From Tetrahymena thermophila SB210 (lineage: Eukaryota; Ciliophora; Oligohymenophorea; Hymenostomatida; Tetrahymenidae), in contig NW_002476368.1 in assembly GCF_000189635.1 (NCBI RefSeq), positions 1 to 64,000 of the forward strand: a stretch of 64,000 bases of DNA. The letters run 5' to 3'. Below, one piece after another: positions 50,259-63,438 of this stretch. The stretch's first letter is position 1. Every line of letters begins with the position of its first letter. The notes beneath the pieces were generated by a model. It was given only the letters and a program-made list of their open reading frames with translations. It had not been told where the DNA came from and did not search any database. The position numbers and the translations under genes are program-made.

Positions 50259-53200
50259 TCAAGCACTTTTTAAATTGAAATTCTCATGTTTAAGAATCCA
50301 ATCATGATAAAGTAATTAACTTGCTGTTGCTCTTTAAGTTGGATCAACAACAAATATCTTTTAAATAAAGTCTTTTAATTCTTCTGAAAAACACTTGGGC
50401 CAAGCATGTTTAACCTAAATGAATATATGGAGTTTAATTTTATACATAAAAATAAAAAATTTACATTTTAAATAGCTGAGTAAGTTTACTGATCATTAAA
50501 TTATGTGAAAGGAGCAAAACCTGAACAAAGCTCAAAAGTAATAACTCCTATAGCCCATATGTCTATCTCTTTATCATAAATTTAGTCTTAAATCATTTCT
50601 GGAGATACGTAATCTAATGTTCCACAAAATGATCTTCTCCTTTAATAAGGAGGATTATCACAAAATGTTGCACAACCGAAATCGCATAATTTTACTTTCC
50701 CCTTTTTATTTAAAATTATTCAAATATTTATTATAAAATTTAATTTTTTTTTTATGAAACTTAAATAAATCAAAATGACTAAAAATAAATAAATAAAAAA
50801 AGTAATTTTATTTACGTTAGAAATCAAAACGTTTTCAAGTTTTAAATCTCTGTGAATAATTTTGTTTTTATGGAGATAGTTGACTGACTCAAGAATTTGT
50901 TTAACAATGTTACAAGATTGCTATTCAGTAAGTCTCCTCAAAGGAAGATTTTCAATCAAAGAGGCGCAGGTTCCATCTGAGGCATACTCTAAAAGTAGAT
51001 AGTAATACTTTTCATCTTCAAAGTATCCTAAGCATTCTAAAACATTCTCATGATTGCTGTATTAGCTGTGGATGTTTAATTCTCTCTACAGCTAAGTTTC
51101 CATTTCTTTCTCCTTTATCATTTACTTGTCAATTAGCTTTAAAGCAAAAATACCCTTCGTCTTCTTATCTCTTTAATTAAAAAATAAATTTTTAATTTTC
51201 TTATTATTAAAAATATTTTTAAAATTTTAAATGAATTTATTGTTTATTTACCTAACCATATGAACTTAGCCAAATACACCTTATCCTAATAGCTTGATGA
51301 ATTCAAAGTCTTTTACATTATATTTTCTTTTGCTTTGGTAATAGTAAAAACTGTCACTTTATTCTGTATTTAGTTATTAGTTTTGTGAAAGCAACAATAT
51401 TTGACCATTATTTGATTAGGATACCTCAGTTTTTATGTTTTTATAAGTATCAACAGGGAAAAATATATTAGTGTCAATTGTTTCGGTGCAAAGTTTTTCT
51501 TTTTTGTTAGGTTTAAAAATAGCTACATCGGCTGAACTTGTTGATTACTTAAAATCAGTCACCTAAAATACTTCAATTTAGTTTTTAGTTGAATCTTATT
51601 AACTCGATAATTAAATGTTAGAGCTACTCTATTTTTCTTTTTGTGGTTATTTTGAAATCAATTATGGACTTGCATTTAAGTAATTAACTTATGGTGTAGA
51701 AGGAGTATTTGACTTTAAAGAGATTTCTACTTTTGGAGTCTTTTAGAGACAATTATCTTGGTTATTTTTTTCAACACTCTTCATAATATCTTAAATTATG
51801 TTAAAATAGCTATTGTTCTATTAATTTTAAGGAGTTTCAGAGTTCTTGTTAAAGTTGCTCTTGTTTCCTACTCCTGAGAGAGACTTACTCGATTAATGAT
51901 GGGGAATTTATTACTTTTAGTTTGTACCATAAGAGGCAGCGCTATGTTAAGCTTGAGTATTTTAGTTTCTGGGGGTATACTCATACTCACAATTTTAACT
52001 GCATCCTAAAATATTGATCAAGCTTTGTTCATCTTTTGTTTACTAAAGAAGAGTATTTGATTAAGTTAAGTTGGTATTGTTATAGTTCTTCTAATTTGAA
52101 ATATTGTTGGTGTTATTGTTTTGTATTTTTTACTTAACATTATTATTGTTATTATTAGCGCTAATAATTGTGGTGATATTAGAGTTATTGCTTTTACTAT
52201 TTTGTATGTTTGTGTTATTGAGCATTTATTTGTTATTTAAATTCATTTGATTATTAAGCAAAGTTGTTATTCCAATATTTTATCCATCCTGAAATTGTAA
52301 ATTTGTAGGAATAAATTTGTTTGATGGTGTAATTACGCTAGATTTATCAGTTAAAGGATTCATGCACGTCATTTATTACCTGCATTGAGGAGATATAATC
52401 GCATGCAAAAGAGAAGGAGTGGAACTTCTGTTAGAAGTACTTCCCGTATTGCTTTGAATTTTTTAAACTGATTGATCAAAGTTTAAATTTAAGTTAGGAA
52501 CTTAGCTTTTTACACTATTTTGAGCGCTTGCCATCATGAAATTTTAAGAACTCTAATTAAATATTTTATTTGAATTAAAATTATTACTATTATTTATTAT
52601 TAAATTTTAACATGATTATTGAAGTGTTGCATTTTGATGTGTTCCATTATCATGGGTTGATACTTTTTTTTAATTTATGCAGTATTAATCAAACACAAAT
52701 TTATTTGTGGTGTTATTTTAACTATTGTTGTTATTATTGCTTATATTATTAACAACGTTAGTAGAAGCATATTGTTATTATTACTACTACACATTTTGTA
52801 ATGTTTAATACAAATTACTTTACTAAAATTATAATTATTATTACTAGTTTTTAGGCTATATTAATTGATTTTATTAGGTAAATTGTTAGTATTTCTATTA
52901 TTGTTGTTATTGTTATTATTATTATTGTGGTTACTAATTGATTTGTTTATTAGGTTAAAATGGTGCAAGCAGCTATTAAATTAAAGCGTTTTGACTATAC
53001 TAATTAGAGTTAGAATTTTAAGGTGTTTGAACTGCTATGTTATTATTTGAGAGATTCACTTTGCTCTATTAATTATTTTAAAGATGGTTGCTTAAATTTA
53101 CGCCTTAAGCATGTTGTCCTCCTTATAAATTATTTAAGCTTAATTGCTTTAATGACACTTATTTAACTTCATTTTTGTAGGTATCTTCACTGAATATTTT

Positions 53201-54463
53201 CTTGTCTTATACTTTTTATGCATTAGGACCAGTGTTATTTTTTATTATTAATTTATCGATTTATTCTAAATTCTCTTCTTCAATCAAATTCATAGGATAG
53301 TTTGAGTATTGAATATAATTTTATTTCTAAGTTCTTATGCTATTGCTGATCTGCTAGTTATTTAAAAAGCAGTTTTAATTCTTTTTGATCTTACTTTCTA
53401 TCCCATTAGCAGCTCTTTAGTTAGGTGTAAATGAACGAGTTTTATCTTATAAATTGCTTTAAGGGCTAATTAATTACTCTAAATTAATTCCTATTTGCTA
53501 GATGCTGCTTATGCTTTTTGACTGAACTTATGAAACTCTGTGTGATTATGGAAATTAGTTAAATGTGCTAGATATTTATTTCTGTTAATCTTTTATTGGC
53601 AACTGCTGCTGTTTGTAGGCAGCTTCCTCAATTTACTTATTATTTCTGGTTGATTACAAAAATACATTAACGCTTTAGTTTAATGGAGAACTCATATTGC
53701 TCAATGGGTTATAAACTCCTATATTACTAACATTATTAATATTTAAGTTTTGTTATGAACTACCATTACTAACCTGAGCGAGAGTGTCATTTAATTACAC
53801 ATTTTAGTTATTAATCAAATTCCCAGAATCTTTTCTGTTTAAAATGAAATTATTTGTTGAATGTGTACTGTTTAACATTCTTGAATTCTTAACACTTTAG
53901 TTTGGAGATATTAAATTGTCTTAATCAATAAACTGAGGATGCATTTATTGGTTAAATTAACCTAAATTAATTCCTCCACAGCTTTAAAAATTCTTATGAT
54001 GATGGTAAATTTTTTGCTATGATGCCTATAGAGTATTTTATGTAAATACTGATTAAATTGTGTTCTCTTTAGAGCTTTTTGTTTACGCAATTTGATAGTT
54101 TTTTATGTTCTCTTGAGCATTAGCTAAATTTTAATTTCGCTATGTTAAAATACAATCTTCGTCAGCTTAGACTTTGGTTGCTTTTACAGGACTCCATTTA
54201 GCGCCAAAAGTCGTGGAAGACTACTGAGATCCTGGAGTAAGCCCTTGATTGTTTAAGTATATTAATTGCGCCTAAGGTAGGTTAGAAGTGTCTTAAAATA
54301 TTTGAGGTGTAGGTTTTTTTTAGATGTTATTATCTATCTTCTACTTTAATTATTATTACTTTAACTTGCTGGAATCGCTTACCTAAAATAGCTTTATCGA
54401 TTATTCTATTGGCTACTAATTCTTCATAGGTAGAGATATAGAACAGTTCTTAAGATTACTCAT
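50259..54463 (-). CDS. Aurora-like Ser/Thr kinase with very long Q/N-rich N-terminus
   Basis: Four exons: 54463-51252, 51170-50816, 50701-50465, 50414-50259. Phases close and give 1319 codons plus TGA. Residues 1 to about 1045 are low-complexity, rich in Gln, Asn and Ser, and contain poly-Q written mostly with TAA. The kinase domain fills the C-terminus: LLGQGVFGQVHMV (glycine loop), FALKLIDKQ (ATP Lys), QLQRELNIHS (helix C), YFEDEKYYYLLLEYASDGTC, IIHRDLKLENVL (catalytic loop), LCDFGCAT (DFG), RRRSFCGTLDYVSPEMI (activation loop with an Aurora-type R-R-S/T-x-CGTLDY), and DIWAIGVITFELCSGFAPF. The CGTLDY motif and short C-terminal tail point to Aurora kinases, which act on spindles and, in algae and protists, on cilia. 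Differences are HRDLKLEN for HRDIKPEN and the huge N-terminus. Start is the first ATG of an open frame over 3.2 kb. Confidence 0.9.
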
Positions 54464-55601
54464 TTCTGATTACTTCGATTATCGCTTGCTTATTGCTTAT
54501 GAAAATATGTTTGTTTGTTTGCTTATATATTTATATACTAGCTAAATGTAGTATAATTATTTTCTTATAAATTATTGTAGATGTATTATCAATTAACTAT
54601 TTAATTTATTTATTTCAATAAGAAAGCTTATTAAAATTCATCACTGCGGTAATAAAAAAGGCGAATAATATTCACTGACTTATTTTGAAAAAAAAGTAGT
54701 TGTTAATTTTTATTTCATTCATTTTATAATCTACTTTTACAAACCAAATATTAGTAAATTTTATTTTTCTATTTTCAGCGATCTGATTTCTTATTTGCTT
54801 GCTTGCTATCTTATTTTTAATTTTTGTCAACTATATTTTTTCATTGGCATAGTTTTTTTATCCAAAAACATAAATAAATAAATAATTTATTTTTAATAAA
54901 AATTTTCTCTATCAGAATTAAATAATACTAAAGTTATTTTTATTTATTAACATCTGAATTTTTTTAATTTGTTTGAGCCATTAATGTATGTTTTAATATT
55001 TATACATTTGGATACATCTGCTCCTCCCTCCCCTATTTTTGCCATGGCTGGAAACAGAAATGAATGAAATATGGAGAGTAAAATTTGGAAATAAGTTATT
55101 TTTTGACCCTCCTTATAGAAGAGTACCTACGGTACCTATTAATAAATTTATTTATAATTAATATTTTATTAATATATTTTAAATTATTACCACTAATACC
55201 TTTATACCTCTTAACAAATATTTTATTATTTACAAATAGTAAAAATTTAGATCAATTTATTTATTTTTTACATTATTTTAGTTTTCACTTAAAAAATAAA
55301 CGAGCGATTTAAAAAATAAATATTACATAAAATTTTCACTATTATTGCAGCTTCAAACAACTACTTTTTTTTTTGTATGGTTATTATATATTTATTTAAA
55401 GTTAAATTTTGAATATATTTTAATATGAAATAATTAATAATTAAATAAATTGAATATTAAATCCAAATATAAGAGGGTTTATTAAAAAATGATTAACGAA
55501 TGAACTCTGTAAAAAAAAATTATATTAGAGCTAGTAGTTTGATATAGATATTTATTTATATAATTTTACAGAAATTATTTTATTATAATAATAATAAGTT
55601 T
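54464..55601. other. Intergenic
   Basis: AT-rich upstream region of the Aurora-like kinase and 3' flank of the next gene. A CTCCCTCCCC patch at about 55020-55032 stands out by base composition only. No gene supported. Confidence 0.45.
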
Positions 55602-57500
55602 TCATTGATAAAAAACAACTTATTCACTGTCACCGGAGCCAGCATCACTATTTCCACCACCTCCAATATTATTTAATGCATTTTAAGCAATCTATTTTAC
55701 ATTGAAGTTAGTTGAGAATATATTCTTTTGAATTGGATTATCTGATTTATCACTCTTTAAGGGAATAATTGTCTAATTAGCTCCATCTAATTTACAGTCA
55801 GACTAAAATCCAACATTACTGGCTATAATTTTAACAAGAGAGACTAAACCACTACTGCTTGGACACTCAACAACTGAATAATACATGGAAATGTCGTAGC
55901 TATATGGTTGTATTAAAATATCAACTCCAAGCTAAACATCCAAATCATTATTTACATCAGCCTCAAATGTAGCTACAGTATCAACCAAAATACCATGAGC
56001 TCTTATACCAGCTTCTCCCATATTTAAAAAGTTGACAGAAGCAGTTCCTAGAATATTTGGTTATACGTATGGCTTGAATTAAAGCTAGCAATCGCTATAA
56101 TCCTCTCTCTTTTATTCTGTGAAGGCCCATCCATATTTTAAGTTGACACTAATGTTAACTGGAATTTTTACTATGCCACCATACAATGGATAAGTATATG
56201 AGAATATTTTGAACTCTTAGGTTGAATAGTCTTATTATAATTAAATTGGATCACAAGCCAAGAATTTATGCTCTACTTTTTAAGAATAAATAGAGAATAA
56301 AGATTTGTTGTTCAAGAAGATATCAGCATTAATATTTGTTTCTCTTAATGAAGTGTGAATACTTGCACTCAAGTAAAAGTTATTATTCAAGATGCTTTGT
56401 TAAAAGAATTGATAATCTCTCTAGAAAATTAAATCAGAACCATCTTGCAAAACAGTCTTTTAAGGTTAAGGAACAATGTTAAGTGGTTCATCGATTGTGG
56501 TGTTAAGTTGGCGATAGTAAATATTTTGTTCATAGAAATCAACAAGTCTGATAAAGGTTACGTTCTTAGTTACATTTGTGAGAGTTAAATTGCTTTCGAT
56601 ATCGACATTCACTGATCCAATCAACTCTTAATTGTTATCTTATCCATTGCTAGATGCAAGAGTCATGTTTTATTATGCACGATTAAGAGAAAAAGATAAG
56701 GCTTCGTTGTTTTATCTGACTTTGCCATCTTTTACTGTGAACTTAGAATGATATTTCAAATTGGGTTTCTTTAAAACGTTATCTTTGTTCACTATGTCAT
56801 CATGAGTGTAGGATTTTTTGAGTTCAGTAGATCCATCTTTATTACGCTTGAAAGTAAATTTAGGTTTTACTTTACCGAGAGAGGTACGCTCAGTACGTTT
56901 AGGAGCCTTTGATTTAGAGGCACCTAAAAGGTTGAAATCATAATCTTCATCATCATAGAGAGTAGCGTTAAGGTTTGGGAAGTATTGATCAATGAGTTTT
57001 TCAGTCATTTTTACAAGCAAATCATTAGGTATTTTGTCAGCAGGGCATTCAAGTTTAAGCAATTCACCATTTGCTGTAACCTTAGCTCTAAAAATCAAGT
57101 TCTAATCTTAACTCTTAAAATCCAAAATCTAAGGTTTCTTACGATGAATACTCTTAGGATTAATTTAAGATGCGTATTCAAAGCTTTTATAAGCTATGTA
57201 AACAGTAAGAGAGTCATTGGCATCTTTCTTAGCAACAATATCTTGAGTTGTCCAGAAGAGTTAGCATTAATGCTAAAATTTGGAATCATCTGTATGGAAA
57301 ATGCCACCACAGATTTTCATTTTTCTCTCAGAGCTAATCACATCACTATAAGTTGTATTGGCACTGATACTATTTTAAAACATGTCAATTACAGGGAAAT
57401 CAGGTTCACCAGAAGATGTGGCATAGTAAACAGTTCCTACCACACAAAGAGCAATAATTGCTACTTTCAAATTCCTAGACTTAAAGAATCTCTTGAGCAT
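55602..57500 (-). CDS. Signal-anchored lumenal or extracellular protein, unrecognised
   Basis: A single exon of 632 codons, ATG at 57500, TGA at 55604-55602. G+C is higher than in the flanks and codon use resembles well-expressed genes. The N-terminus is MLKRFFKSRN followed by one hydrophobic helix, LKVAIIALCVVGTVYYA, so it is a signal anchor (type II) or an uncleaved or cleaved signal peptide. The rest has no further helix and several N-glycosylation sequons (NLTLTNVTKNVTF, NTT), consistent with the secretory route. A Lys-rich region (SKAPKRTERTSLGKVKPKF) lies near residues 190-220. The C-terminal ~350 residues look beta-rich. The end is Gly/Asp/Ser-rich (NNIGGGGNSDAGSGDSE) before a short tail. 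Few cysteines. No family recognised. Confidence 0.87.
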
Positions 57501-59652
57501 TTTTTTAGTACTGCAAATTATAGTTTTTAAATTTGTTTTTGTTATTTTTTAATTAATAAATCTCTAAATCCTTAAACTTCTTAAAGACCGTATTTGCCAA
57601 TAAAACTCTTTTTAAATAAACTTCTCAATCAATTAATGTAAAATAATTGTCGCTATAAATAAATTAAAATACTTTCAATATATATGCAAAATAAACAATC
57701 AAATACCCTTTATCATTTGAAAATATTTAAGTGAAATTATTCAGCTTTTATTTTATTATAGAAAGAAGAGGAGCTGTTTTTGAAAAATTACTGTTTTATT
57801 TCTTAGTTAAGTGTAAAAAAGTAAAATTTATAAATGGTAAACCTAAAATTTTAAAATTACTCTTACTTACATATTATAAGCATTCATTTATCCATCTATC
57901 TGTTTTATAAATAAAAAATAAAAAAATTGGGTGGAAATAAATCATATTTTGATAATCAAATTTATAAAATATTAAATAGTGAATTATACTTAATAATAAC
58001 AAAAGACTTCTAGTTTAATCATCTAAAAAAAGATTCACAATAAATCCAAAATGTTAGTGGTTGAAAATAGATCAAATTAATTAATAATTTATTTAAATAA
58101 AACAATATATACACATTAAATACCTTATTAGTGTAAATATAAGTAGCCAAATAATTTACCAAATTAATAAAGCTAATAAAGTAATTTAATACCACTTTCA
58201 AAAATCTCTCTTAAATAAAAATGGATAAAAGATTATTAATTATCATAAGCACCATAGGAAATAAACTAATTGCCTAAAATTTTAATATTACTCTATTTAA
58301 ATATTTTAGGTTTCTTTAATTTTTTGTCTAGTAATTTTAAAAAATTAAAAATATTTTATTTTTAAAAAATATGTGGCTAAAAATTTTAAGGAAAGAAGAA
58401 AATTAACAAAATTCACTTTCTCATTTATTTAAACAAGTAAAGAATTATTTGTTTTGCTTTTTAAACCAGAGTCATTTAAAATATTAATTAATAGGATTAT
58501 TATAAAAATAACTTTAAATTTTTCGTATTTATATTTTTAATGGTTAGATTTTTTAGTTGGAATTTCTTTGATTTAACAGCTTGGAATAATTAAGTTTTTT
58601 GAGACAGTTAAGATATTTAAAAGTCAATTGTAGTCATTTTATTTTGTTTGTAGTGTGATATTCATTAATAAATCCAAATTAGCTTTTAATAGAAATTTTT
58701 GATAAGCACTTGATAAAAGTAGAATGAATTGTAAATTATAAGGATGAATAAGTTTATAGGATGAAAGATGCATGCTTTTAAAAATATATATTATTTTTTT
58801 ATGAGATTAAAATAAAAATGGTTGTCTTTAAGAAAAAAAGAAACCTTTTTTTACTTTCATTATAAAAAATTAATCGTCTTTTTTGATGGTTAGGTTATTG
58901 TAATAAAAGTAATAGAAAATTATTTAAGGAGAACTCGGTTTAAGATTTAAAATAGATCGAAACTTAATAATTAATTATAAATACTCTTTTTCCTTTTCTT
59001 TTTCAAAAAGAAAACTAAAAAATATCTAATAAATCGAATTTTTAACACTAAAAAAATAAAATTTTGATGAAATTTAAGGGATACATGAAATTTAAATTAT
59101 TTTAAATCTAATGAATGTTGAATTCTATTCATTAAAATTGTTACAAAATTTTAAAATATCATCAGTATTTATTTATAGAAAGTTCAAATTAGAGTGGTCA
59201 ATAAAAACAATTTTAGAGAAAAAATAGTATTGTTCATTTGTTCATTTATTCTATATCCAAAAATAAAATATCATCATTTATCAGAAAGGAACTTTATATT
59301 TTATTTCAATAGGAATTTAAAATAATAATCAAAACAATTTTACTTGTTTTGTTATTTTGTGAATTATTAAATTTGCGGCTATAATTTTATTTTAAATTAC
59401 AAAATAAAATAAATAAAAGAAAATTCAAAATTTAAGTAAATTTTGATGGTGAAAGCATTTTATTCTTTTTTTTCAATTTATTATTTTAATTTTCTATCTT
59501 ATTTGATATTAATGTAAATAAAATATATATATCTATTAAAATTAAATACATTAGATAAATTAGTGGATTAATAAGTGAGTGGATATTTATTTATTAGTTT
59601 CTTATTAACTTTTTTTACTAGTTTCTTTTGTTTTAACTTACATAGATTTCAA
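57501..59652. other. 2.1 kb AT-rich intergenic region
   Basis: Upstream of the signal-anchored gene and downstream of the IQ-motif gene. No ORF with coding character in the ciliate code, and no tRNA or repeat recognised. Confidence 0.45.
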
Positions 59653-62459
59653 TCATTTTTTACCTTATTATTTATTATTAGCTTATTAATACTGCTGGTT
59701 TTACTATTGCTAATTAGGCTATTATCCTTGCTACTATTAAGATTATTATTACTATTGCTAAGATTATTATTGTTATTACTCTTATTACTGCTGTTAATAT
59801 TGTTGCTGTTGCATATTTGGGGGTTGCTGTATTTATTATTCTGATCCTTGCTAGTTATTGAACTGCTAATTTTAATTATTTAAAGCTTCATCTAATTATT
59901 AAATCGAATTATCTGATTATTGTGATTAAATTTCTTCTAAGGGTTATTTTTATTATTAGTTGCTATCCTTCTTTTTAGATGGTTTAGGATTTTTATTTTA
60001 AATAACTCCATCCATTCCTATTCTAGAATCAGGATTGCTTTATTGTAATACCTCTTATATGTCCATAAGAGCCTTATTGTTATCGTCAATGATTACATTA
60101 GCTTATTCAAGAATAATGTCTATCATTCCTCTTAAAATATAGTTATCTATAGCTTTTTCTAATTACACACCCTCCATTTCTTACTAAACCAAATCATACA
60201 TGTGCTGGGCTAAAGGAAGAGCTAGCTATTAAGTATTCTTAAGAATTAACTCATCAACTAAATCTTCAATAGCGATTTCTTAAATAGCATCAACCACAAC
60301 TTCTTTGACTGCTCTTGTTACATATTTTGAACTAATTAGATTCCTAATATGGATATCTTCCATATATTCAAAAGTTAATTCCTATACACCATCTTTTGCT
60401 ACTTCTAAGCAATCTTATTTAATTGTATTAATAATTATATCTCTAGCAATTAAAACCATCGGGTCTTTCTCTTCAATAGGTTTCTGATTATCTCTTTGCC
60501 TCAAGATTCTAATTGTAAAATAAAATAAAAGTAAAAATATATTTTTTTAACTTAAAAAGCATAAAATATTTTAAAAGTTAAATTTTATGCTTGTGATTGA
60601 TTCTAAATATCATCAAAAAAATTATTTTAAATTTAAATTAGCTCTAAAACTAATTAAATATTAAGAGTAAAGAAAAATTAATTAGTTTTGTTTAAGTCAA
60701 TTAATTTATTTAATAAAAAAAGAATCATCCTATCCTAGATATTTTTTAATCCAATTTTTATTAAAAAAATATTTTTGTTTTTAAGTTTAGTTAGTTATTA
60801 TTTTTTTAAACATGTTTAAATTTGGTTAGTATTTTAACATTAAATTTAAATTTATAAATTAATAAAAATAATATCTATTTTTTATTTATTTAAGTTTATT
60901 TTTATTTTTTAAGGATTTTTTATGTTAAATTATTATTTTTTGCCTGTGCTTAACTCTAATGAATATTTGAAAATAAATTTAACTAAAAAGCAAGAATCAT
61001 AACTATATTTATTTGTTTGTATGTTAAGTTTCATCCAAATTTTCCCCCTAAAATTACTATAACTTAATTCTATCATATTTATTAAACTTATTTTTTTGAA
61101 TTTGACTTAAGTAATCTATTAAATAATATTTAAATTAAATTAATTTTTTTATCAAGATAGGCTTTCACTCATAATTACTTTTTATTTTTAAATTTGAATT
61201 TGTTAAAATAAAATTGTTCTTTTTGCTTTATAAAAGCAAATTTTATTGTTATTATATGATAAAATCTTTAATTGAAGAAGAAAAATAATTTAAATTTCTG
61301 TTTCATTAGAATTGCTTCATTTTTTTAGAAATTTTTCACCTTCAAATTTTTTTTGATTATCAAACTCTAAAGGAATCTGAAAAACTTAGAAAGTTATTTT
61401 AATAATCTAAAATAAAATGCTTTTAAAATTAAAAGTATCATTTAAAATATTAATTATTTATATTTATTTGTTGCTTACCCTGAAACAATATTATCAGTAG
61501 ATTCTTTGACAACTTATTGAGCTTCATTTCTTACTACTCTTTAAACTATCCTATCCATAATTTCTAAATAAGTTCTATACTCAGTTGAATAGAGATGTAC
61601 ATCTTCATTATATTTATTATAAGCTAGGACTTCAAGCACAATGTCTGGCACTATTTTATCCTATAAATTATATACAGTATTTATTGTTATTGATTAATTA
61701 ATCTATAAATATACAACATTATAAAGATTTATATTTGATTAATATTTAATAATGTATAAAAATGTACTTTACTTCAACATAATTTTTAACTAGCTTATCA
61801 ACATAATTTCTCATAACATTAATCATTGCTTTCTTTCTGGGTACTACATATTTTCTAACATGATAACCTTTCATTAATGCTTATAATTTTATCAGTCTTT
61901 TGAGTCTGAGTTTTGGTAAAGTATATGCCTTAAATTCATTCACGATTTATGAAGGAGTTTTATTTTTTAATGATGCAAGGTGACTTTGCTTTCCTTGATT
62001 TTACTTAAATTTACCATAATGAGATGAATTGAATGCTGAGTTTTCATCTTTTTATTTGCTTAAATGCATTCCGCTTTCTTTTTTATCCTTATTTTTATAG
62101 AAATACTGTCCTGAAAAATTAAATTGCTACTAAGGGAATGGATATTGTGGATTAAAAGGAGGAAAGTTAGGATATTAAAAAGGATAGTTAGGGTTTTAAA
62201 ATTAATCTTTTTGTTAGGCTGGATTGCCTTGCTACATGCCTTAAGGAGGAGGCATAAATTGCTAATAGGGATTATATCCATAAAAAGGCGGAGGATATTG
62301 CATAACAGGTACAGGTACATATTAAACTTTTTAATCTGGATTTTGCTAACTTTGCTTATAATTAAAATCATCTTATTTGTCTTTATCGTATTCATCATCT
62401 TCATAGCTAATTCTATTTTAACTAGTAGAGTATTTTGTTGTTTCCCTTCCTTTATACAT
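59653..62459 (-). CDS. IQ-motif protein with proline-rich head and poly-Q tail
   Basis: Three exons: 62459-61773, 61660-61479 and 60508-59653, with introns of 112 and 1029 or fewer bases. Phases close, 574 codons plus TGA (59655-59653). Residues ~40-130 are Pro/Tyr/Gln-rich (VPVPVMQYPPPFYGY; PNFPPFNPQYPF). Around residues 195-215 is an IQ motif, LQALMKGYHVRKYVVPRKK, the usual calmodulin-binding sequence. The central region (about 215-450) is helical and acidic with repeated short segments (PDIVLEVLAYN; DPMVLIARDIIINTIKQD; VVVDAIQEIAIEDLVDELI). The last ~60 residues are mainly Gln, coded largely by TAA and TAG. IQ proteins with this composition are common in cilia, but I see no defining axonemal motif. 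The second intron, about 970 bases, is unusually long for this window and could hide another exon. Confidence 0.85.
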
Positions 62460-63438
62460 CAATAAACAGATTTGGCTTAAACTAAATTTCCCTATTAAAA
62501 GCTATTTGTTGTTCTAAATTATATCTAAATGATATTGAAATTTTTAAGTTGTTTTTATCAAACGAATGAATGAATTAATAAATAAACAATTAATTAATAG
62601 ATTTCGCATAAATAACTAAAGAAATTAACCAAAAGTTTCTTTGAAGGTTTATAATCTAATTAATTATATGAATGATTGATTGATCCAAAATGATATTTTC
62701 AAATTACCTTTTAATGAGTGATGATTTTTCATATTAAAAAAAATTTATAATTTTTTATTTATTTTAATTTTAAAAACATTTTAATGATATTTTAAATAAA
62801 AATACCTTAATATTTTAACCATTTAAAAAAAAGATTTTTGTTTTAAATAGAAGGCAACTAACTAATTCCAGTATTTTTTTTATGATGGATTGAAATAAAT
62901 ATAAAAAAATATTTAAAAATTTTAATTTAAACAATTTTTTAATAAGAAAATGTTTAAATAATTAGAATTACCTTTAAAATTGATTATAAAAAATGCTAGT
63001 TTTTATTTGAAAAAATGGCAACATAAATAAATAAAAATTAAATTGAGTAATTCATAATTAGATGCAAGATGAATTAATAAAACTTGAATTATTGATGGTA
63101 AAAAATAAAAAATTTAATAAATTAAACTTAAAAAATATGATAAAAATCTTTAAAAGTTAGTTTTTTAATGATTAAAGTTGATTTATATTCTTAAAATTTA
63201 TTTATTTGAATATCAATTATATTTTTATTTATGAATATATATGTACAAAAGTTAATGTTAGGTTATATTAATTATAGGAATTATTAAGTATTATTTTTAT
63301 TTTCTCTTTTTTCTAATTTAGAAAAAGAAAAATTGGGTTGAAGTTAGTTTGTTAGTTATAAAGATAGAAAGATCTTTAATGATCATATAATTAAAAGGAT
63401 TGTGTCATTGTATAAAAATAAATTGCTGTTTAAGTTAA
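62460..63438. other. Intergenic, 5' region of the IQ-motif gene
   Basis: AT-rich with no ORF supported. It lies between the start of the IQ-motif gene and the 3' end of the terminal kinase gene. Confidence 0.5.

Noticed and set aside
56985..57530. Plus-strand 181-codon ORF
   Set aside because: Antisense to the continuous 632-codon minus-strand gene, which has a signal anchor, sequons and a consistent start and stop.
59575..59844. Plus-strand Leu-rich ORF of 89 codons
   Set aside because: Mirror image of the poly-Gln tail of the minus-strand IQ-motif protein.
62124..62465. Plus-strand 113-codon ORF with basic and hydrophobic stretches
   Set aside because: Antisense to exon 1 of the IQ-motif gene, whose Pro/Tyr-rich frame and phase-matched introns are more convincing.
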